Assembly (NCBI GenBank): GCA_051004015.1
Contig: JBPCKT010000081.1
Location: 7,980-71,979 of the forward strand
From: SXOA01 sp051004015
GTDB taxonomy: Bacteria; Planctomycetota; Planctomycetia; Pirellulales; Pirellulaceae
Direction of reading: 5' to 3'
DNA length: 64,000 nucleotides
Part shown: in pieces, positions 60,263 through 64,000 of the stretch
How positions within the stretch are numbered: the first letter of the stretch is position 1
How the letters are laid out: each line of letters opens with the position of its first letter
Program-made: the position numbers and the translations under genes
Notes under the pieces: model-generated
Database searches by the model: none
Told to the model about the DNA's origin: nothing
What the model saw: the letters and a program-made list of their open reading frames with translations, nothing else

Positions 60263-61051
60263 CTAAAACCTCATCGACGTGAACCCGCCGTCCACATACA
60301 TGTCCTCGCCGGTGATAAACGATCCCGCTTTGCGCGAAAGCAGCAGCAGGGCGGCGCCAACAAGCTCATGCGGCTCGCCGAAGCGTTTGACCGGCGTCTG
60401 CTGCATGATGCTCGCCACCCGTTCCTGGTCGAGGATCTTGCGGTTCTGCTCGGCGGGGAAAAAGCCGGGGCAGAGGACGTTGACGCGGAGGTTTTTTGGG
60501 GCATACTCGCGGGCCAGGTTCTTCGTCAGGTTGACGACCGCGGCTTTCGACGCGGAATATGCGAAGACGCGGGAGAGCGGGATGTGAGCCGTCACGCTGC
60601 CGATGTTGAGGATGGAGCCGCCGTCACTCTGCGACGCCATCACATGGGCAAACGCCTGGCAGCCGAGATGCGTCGTGAGCAGACTGCTGTTGACGACCTT
60701 GTGCCATTCCTCGTCGGGAATCTTCTCATACGGCGTCGCCGCATTCACCCCCGCGGCGTTGATCAGGCAATCCACCTGCCCGAACTGCCGCAGCACCTGC
60801 TCCTTAAGGTTCGTTACCGATTCGCGATTGTCCGCCTCGACACTCAAAAAAATCGCCTTGCCGCCGAGCTGCTCAATTGCGGCCACTCGTTCGAGGCCAC
60901 GCTCTTGCGAACGTCCGGCTACCACGACCGTCGCTCCCGCCTGGGCCAGCCCATCACAGAGCGCCCCACCGAGAACGCCCGTGCCGCCAATGACGACGGC
61001 GATTTGGCCGTCGAAGCCGAAGAGGGATGACAGATATTGTTTTGAATCCAT
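60263..61051 (-). CDS. SDR-family oxidoreductase, D-mannonate oxidoreductase-like
   Basis: 262 residues from the ATG at 61051 (in-frame start at 61108 is less likely). Classical SDR: VVIGGTGVLGGALCDGLAQA cofactor site, NAAGVN, Ser in GGSILNIGSVTA and YSASKAAVVNLTK. The beginning (YLSSLFGFDGQIAVVIGGTG) resembles D-mannonate/fructuronate oxidoreductases of the UxuD type. That would fit the uronate isomerase-like gene at the left edge, but they are 60 kb apart. Substrate is an inference. Confidence 0.8.
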   Translation of the reverse strand: MDSKQYLSSLFGFDGQIAVVIGGTGVLGGALCDGLAQAGATVVVAGRSQERGLERVAAIEQLGGKAIFLSVEADNRESVTNLKEQVLRQFGQVDCLINAAGVNAATPYEKIPDEEWHKVVNSSLLTTHLGCQAFAHVMASQSDGGSILNIGSVTAHIPLSRVFAYSASKAAVVNLTKNLAREYAPKNLRVNVLCPGFFPAEQNRKILDQERVASIMQQTPVKRFGEPHELVGAALLLLSRKAGSFITGEDMYVDGGFTSMRF

Positions 61052-61136
61052 TTGGGGAAACGAATGATTGGAAGGATGTGAAACCACGGATAAGATTACC
61101 ATATGCACGGACGCTTTGGACCGTGGAAGAAGTCAA

Positions 61137-61439
61137 GTGAACCGACGACATTTTGAAATAGGAATCGATCTCATGCCCGGAACACTTTCGCCCGAGGTTC
61201 TTGAGGACACAGTGGCCGTGTCGCTGGCTCGCTGCATTGCCGCCGCAAATCGGGCAGCCAGGGAGGCGGGAGTCGATCTTCCGGAGAGTCTCGTGACCAT
61301 CACCGAGCTGAGCGACGAAAAACCGCGCTGGCGGATCAACTACGGTCCCAAGAATTACCGCAACCGGCGTGGCGGCGATCTCCTGATCGAAGTCGATGCG
61401 GCTGATGCCAGCATTCAAAAGGTGCTGCGCGGGCAGTAA
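61137..61439 (+). CDS. Hypothetical protein (1)
   Basis: 100 residues from a GTG at 61137 preceded by GGAAGAAG; an earlier start at 61068 is possible. No signal or membrane segment. Helix SPEVLEDTVAVSLARCIAAA, then beta-rich WRINYGPKNYRNRRGGDLLI. I do not recognise the family. Twelve bases before the next hypothetical gene, so probably co-transcribed with it. Confidence 0.6.
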   Translation: MNRRHFEIGIDLMPGTLSPEVLEDTVAVSLARCIAAANRAAREAGVDLPESLVTITELSDEKPRWRINYGPKNYRNRRGGDLLIEVDAADASIQKVLRGQ

Positions 61440-61451
61440 GAGGCAGCACCG

Positions 61452-61799
61452 ATGCGACCCGGACAGCTCAAACCAAACGACTTCGAACTCGCCATTCTCC
61501 AGCGCCTCGTACGCCAAGAGCCTTCGAGTGAGGAGTTTGCCCAACGGCTTCACGTGTTGAGCCGGGAGTTCACGGGTGTCGGTAGCTTCACGAATTTCAA
61601 GTGCGACGAATCCGCGACCGACGTCCCCGAGCGACACCTGGGCCTCGATGCCTTAATCAACATGCCTGGCGTGCCGAATGGGATGGGGGCGGTCTTGTTC
61701 TGCAAGGGCAACCAGCCCAGGTGCCTGGAGGTTTACACCTACGGCGATAATCACTGGGATGGCGTGTACGATGGATTCACTATTGAAGAGATCGCCTGA
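61452..61799 (+). CDS. Hypothetical protein (2)
   Basis: 115 residues. Helical start (DFELAILQRLVRQEPSSEEF), then a beta region ending in LEVYTYGDNHWDGVYDGFTI. Seen in my memory as a short uncharacterised type without a named role. Likely operon with the preceding gene; no export signal. Confidence 0.6.
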   Translation: MRPGQLKPNDFELAILQRLVRQEPSSEEFAQRLHVLSREFTGVGSFTNFKCDESATDVPERHLGLDALINMPGVPNGMGAVLFCKGNQPRCLEVYTYGDNHWDGVYDGFTIEEIA

Positions 61800-62240
61800 C
61801 GATGACTTGCAGTGGGCGTCCGATTTTGCCGGAGGAGTGCGGGGAAATAATTTCCGGAAATCTGGACGGCGGGGGCTTGAATGTGCCAACCGTGGTGTGT
61901 ACACTTATGTACATGTACTGGGCGGGCTGCCGATGGAGAGTTCGAACGGACACGCGGCGGCTCGCCACGGGGGAGGGAAGGCGGACGGGACTGGAGTCCC
62001 ATCCTACGGAGGGGGGCGAGTGCCCCTAGTGTTGAATTCGGGGCACCTGGATTCAACACGGACCCCGTTTTTGCATAGGGTGGGTCGTGTTGAAACAGGG
62101 GGGTGTGAGTTCAACAGATAGAGGGTGGGTGGAGATTGCTGAAAGCGGAGAGTGGAAAGCGGAAAGCGGACGAACGCAAGGATGCGACTGGCTCTTTGAC
62201 AATTTGGGTACGCCTTGAAAAGGTGTTTGATGTTTTGCAG
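61800..62240. other. Intergenic region upstream of the group II intron-like RNA
   Basis: 440 bases without a gene. Contains GTGTACACTTATGTACATGT at about 61897-61917 (two TGTACA palindromes), a diverged C-tract repeat at 62030-62116, and AAAGCGGAGAGTGGAAAGCG words (62138-62165). The 5' exon-like stretch CTCTTTGACAATTTGGG precedes the intron. Confidence 0.5.
62030..62116. repeat. Diverged C-tract repeat TGTTGAA, copy 4
   Basis: TGTTGAATTCGGGGCACCTG, then ATTCAACACGG; later CGTGTTGAAACAGGGGGGTG, AGTTCAACA. Same TGTTGAA/TTCAACA framing as copies 1-3, with G-runs and altered middle. Confidence 0.5.
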
Positions 62241-62940
62241 GTGCAAGTCCTGTCCGGCAGGGGTCGTTCCAGCCGGTAGCAACTGGAGGGGTAGTGGAGG
62301 CGACGAAGCTGCCTGAGTCTCTGGTGCAAGGGTCGCTGTTGGCGACTTGGCGAAGTTGCAGGCCGAAACGTGAGTGAATGCTGAGCAAGCCTCGATACGA
62401 ATAGTGCGGAAGCCGACCGTCTCCAAATTGCGGGAAGGCCGCCGCTGGGAAGGAAGAGAACGATGATTGCACTTCTCAGTTCCGCCGGGGTAATGGCATC
62501 GGCATGCAACGAAGGACGTCAGACGCAACAAGGGAAGTCTCGCCGGTGGAGGGTTCGCCTTCCAACTGGGCTCCCGTGAGGGACAGGCCAGGCCGGTGGA
62601 GATGGCGGAGAGGCTCGTAGTAGCGGCGAAGCCGGGTAACTCCGGGGGAGCGAAGGGGCCTCAGTTCAAGGACAACGCAGGAAGCAGCAAGGGACCGGGA
62701 CACTGGCGAAAGCCTAACAACCCGATTCGTTCAGGAGCTGTGGGCGGCGTTGCGCGCGACCGCGAAGAGTCGCTCGGACACGAGCGGCTTGTGTGCCTAT
62801 GCGTGCTTCCTTGTCCGAGAGCCGGATGCGGGAAATCCGCCTGTCCGGTTCGATGAGCGGGAACTGGAAACGGAGCACGGCAGGCGGACATTGCGCCACA
62901 AACGGGGAAACCCTGAAACAGAAGTAAGCCGTAGCCTAAA
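62241..62940 (+). ncRNA. Group II intron-like ribozyme without a reverse transcriptase
   Basis: The left part (GGCCGAAACGTGAGTGAATG; GAGCAAGCCTCGATACGAAT) and the stretch GTAGTAGCGGCGAAGCCGGG, TAACTCCGGGGGAGCGAAGG match the domain I-IV conserved elements of bacterial group II introns. Domain V lies at 62819-62851: stem GAGCCGGA/TCCGGTTC, upper stem GCGG/CCGC, and the AGC triad. The space where the maturase gene would be (62660-62800) is only ~140 bases. The 5' end is set at GTGCAAG (62241) and the 3' end is approximate; domain VI was not resolved. Confidence 0.68.
62819..62851 (+). ncRNA. Domain V of the group II intron-like RNA
   Basis: 33 bases; catalytic core hairpin with all eight lower-stem pairs intact, two-base bulge region CTG, and a GAAA-type loop. 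This is the clearest evidence for the ribozyme. Confidence 0.75.
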
Positions 62941-63065
62941 CCACCGCGCCACTTCTCGACTCTACTCGTAAGGGAAGATAATGTGCCATTAAGAGGCTGG
63001 GCGATGATGTAACTGTTTGTGAAAAACAGCTTATAAAATCACTGATACATCCCCCAAAGGCGATG

Positions 63066-64000
63066 TCAAGTTAACATTGCGTGGCTAGCATTGGCAAGCG
63101 CTTCTTTGGGGGTGAGGTAACCCAGGCGTTTACGCGGTCTTCCGTTCAATAGGGATTGGATGTGGACAAGTTCGGGGTGATCCAGGTCACGAAAGCAACT
63201 GCCCTTGGGAAGGAACTGTCGTACCAGGCCATTGGTGTTTTCATGGGTGCCGCGTTGCCAAGGGCTGTGGGGTTCGGCGAAGTAGACCTCCAAGTCCAGG
63301 GATTTGGCCAAGCGAGGATGCTGAGCGAACTCGCCGCCGTTGTCGAAGGTGATGGAGTGGCGGCAGGACTTGGGCAGCAATCGAAGTCGCTGGCGGATGA
63401 CCTTCTCGACGGGCACCGAGCACAGGCGGTCGACCTTCGCCAGGACTGTATACCCGGTCTTCCGCTCGACCAGGCTGACGACCGCGCCGCTGCGGCGTGC
63501 TCCCACAATGGTGTCGCCCTCCCAGTCGCCGACGCGCTCGCGCCGCTCGATGATCTGGGGGCGATTCGCGATGGCTGCCGCCGCGGGCCGCGAACGGGGC
63601 CTTTTGATCCGCAGGCGAAAACGCCGCAAACATGGCCAAAATCGACGGGCGTGATCGTGGCTGGCAAGCCACTGATAAATGGCCTGAGGCGAGACGCGTA
63701 AGTGCGACTGGTCCGGAAAGTCATGCCGCATGCGGCCCGCAATCTGATCCGGCGACCAATACTGCCGCAGATGATGCTCGACGTACCGCCGAATCTCAGG
63801 CCGCTGCAACTTGCGAGTCCGCCGCTGGCGCCTCCTCTGATCGCTTATCTGCTGGGCCGCAATCGCACCATACGAAGGCCGATTGCCATAGCACCGCCGG
63901 ACACTGTTTCGCTTCAGCTCACGAAAGATCGTGCTGGAATGCCGACCTAAACGCCGGGCAATCTCGGCCTTGGAAACCTTCATCTGCAACCACGCTGATA
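63066..64000 (-). mobile_element. IS30-family insertion sequence, partial at right edge
   Basis: The transposase frame runs off the right end; 308 or so residues are visible, against about 320-340 for the family, so only the first ~25 are missing. Helix-turn-helix KAEIARRLGRHSSTIFRELK, then the DDE core: Asp in GDWEGDTIVG, Asp in ITFDNGGEFAQH, and Glu in SPWQRGTHENTNGLVRQFLP. The left terminal inverted repeat should lie at about 63000-63065 but cannot be defined without the other end. It sits ~120 bases after the group II intron-like RNA. Confidence 0.9.

Noticed and set aside
62004..62531. Minus-strand frames across the group II intron-like region
   Set aside because: They overlap structured RNA elements and have no domain similarity, in particular no reverse transcriptase motifs.

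Overview
The window reads as chromosomal DNA of a planctomycete (PVC group), probably a fairly large, high-GC genome. The diagnosis rests on gene families that are typical of this phylum: three DUF1501 proteins with Tat-type leaders, two DUF1549/DUF1553 proteins with haem-like CxxCH motifs, a PVC-type haem-binding protein, a cytochrome/WD40 protein, a PPC-domain protein, a membrane-anchored Ser/Thr kinase and a redoxin/cytochrome/PHM-like protein. No rRNA, tRNA or CRISPR array was seen.

Layout. 1-6 kb: end of a uronate isomerase-like gene, then a convergent oligopeptide ABC transporter operon (oppABCD, no oppF in view). 6.5-10 kb: ArsR regulator, HExxH metallopeptidase-like lipoprotein, Nudix hydrolase, fabI. 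10.1-10.9 kb: a decayed sulfatase capped by palindromic repeats. 11-15 kb: ExeA-like ATPase, a CpsD-like protein with a lost Walker A motif, and a nucleotide-sugar epimerase, which look like a polysaccharide set; then arfB. 15.6-18.4 kb: NHL propeller protein and DUF1501. 18.5-24.4 kb: GT2 glycosyltransferase, two tandem TMTC-like membrane/TPR proteins, and folP. 24.7-27.3 kb: a TrmH-type methyltransferase, a FloA-like small membrane protein and a DUF1963 protein. 27.7-37.2 kb: a surface/periplasmic redox operon (DUF1501, PPC, small protein, DUF1549/1553, cytochrome-WD40 with an Ala-rich coiled tail). 37.8-46.9 kb: Ser/Thr kinase, PQQ-propeller protein, DUF1549/1553, a PIN toxin/antitoxin pair inserted before the partner DUF1501. 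47-51.5 kb: an accessory island holding one large Avs-like (antiviral STAND-type) nuclease-NTPase. 51.5-60 kb: family-5 uracil-DNA glycosylase, PVC haem protein, hicBA, redoxin/cytochrome protein, zwf. 60-64 kb: SDR dehydrogenase, two hypotheticals, an ORF-less group II intron-like RNA, and an IS30 transposase running off the right edge.

The most striking non-gene feature is the density of short palindromic repeats between genes. At least six families recur, several sit exactly at gene ends, and two have been read into the termini of coding sequences. The best candidate for an undescribed system is the single-gene island at 47.97-51.0 kb: a predicted PD-(D/E)xK nuclease domain, a P-loop NTPase and about 600 residues of unassigned helical sequence, bracketed by inverted copies of one palindrome and abutting the stump of a nitrilase gene.
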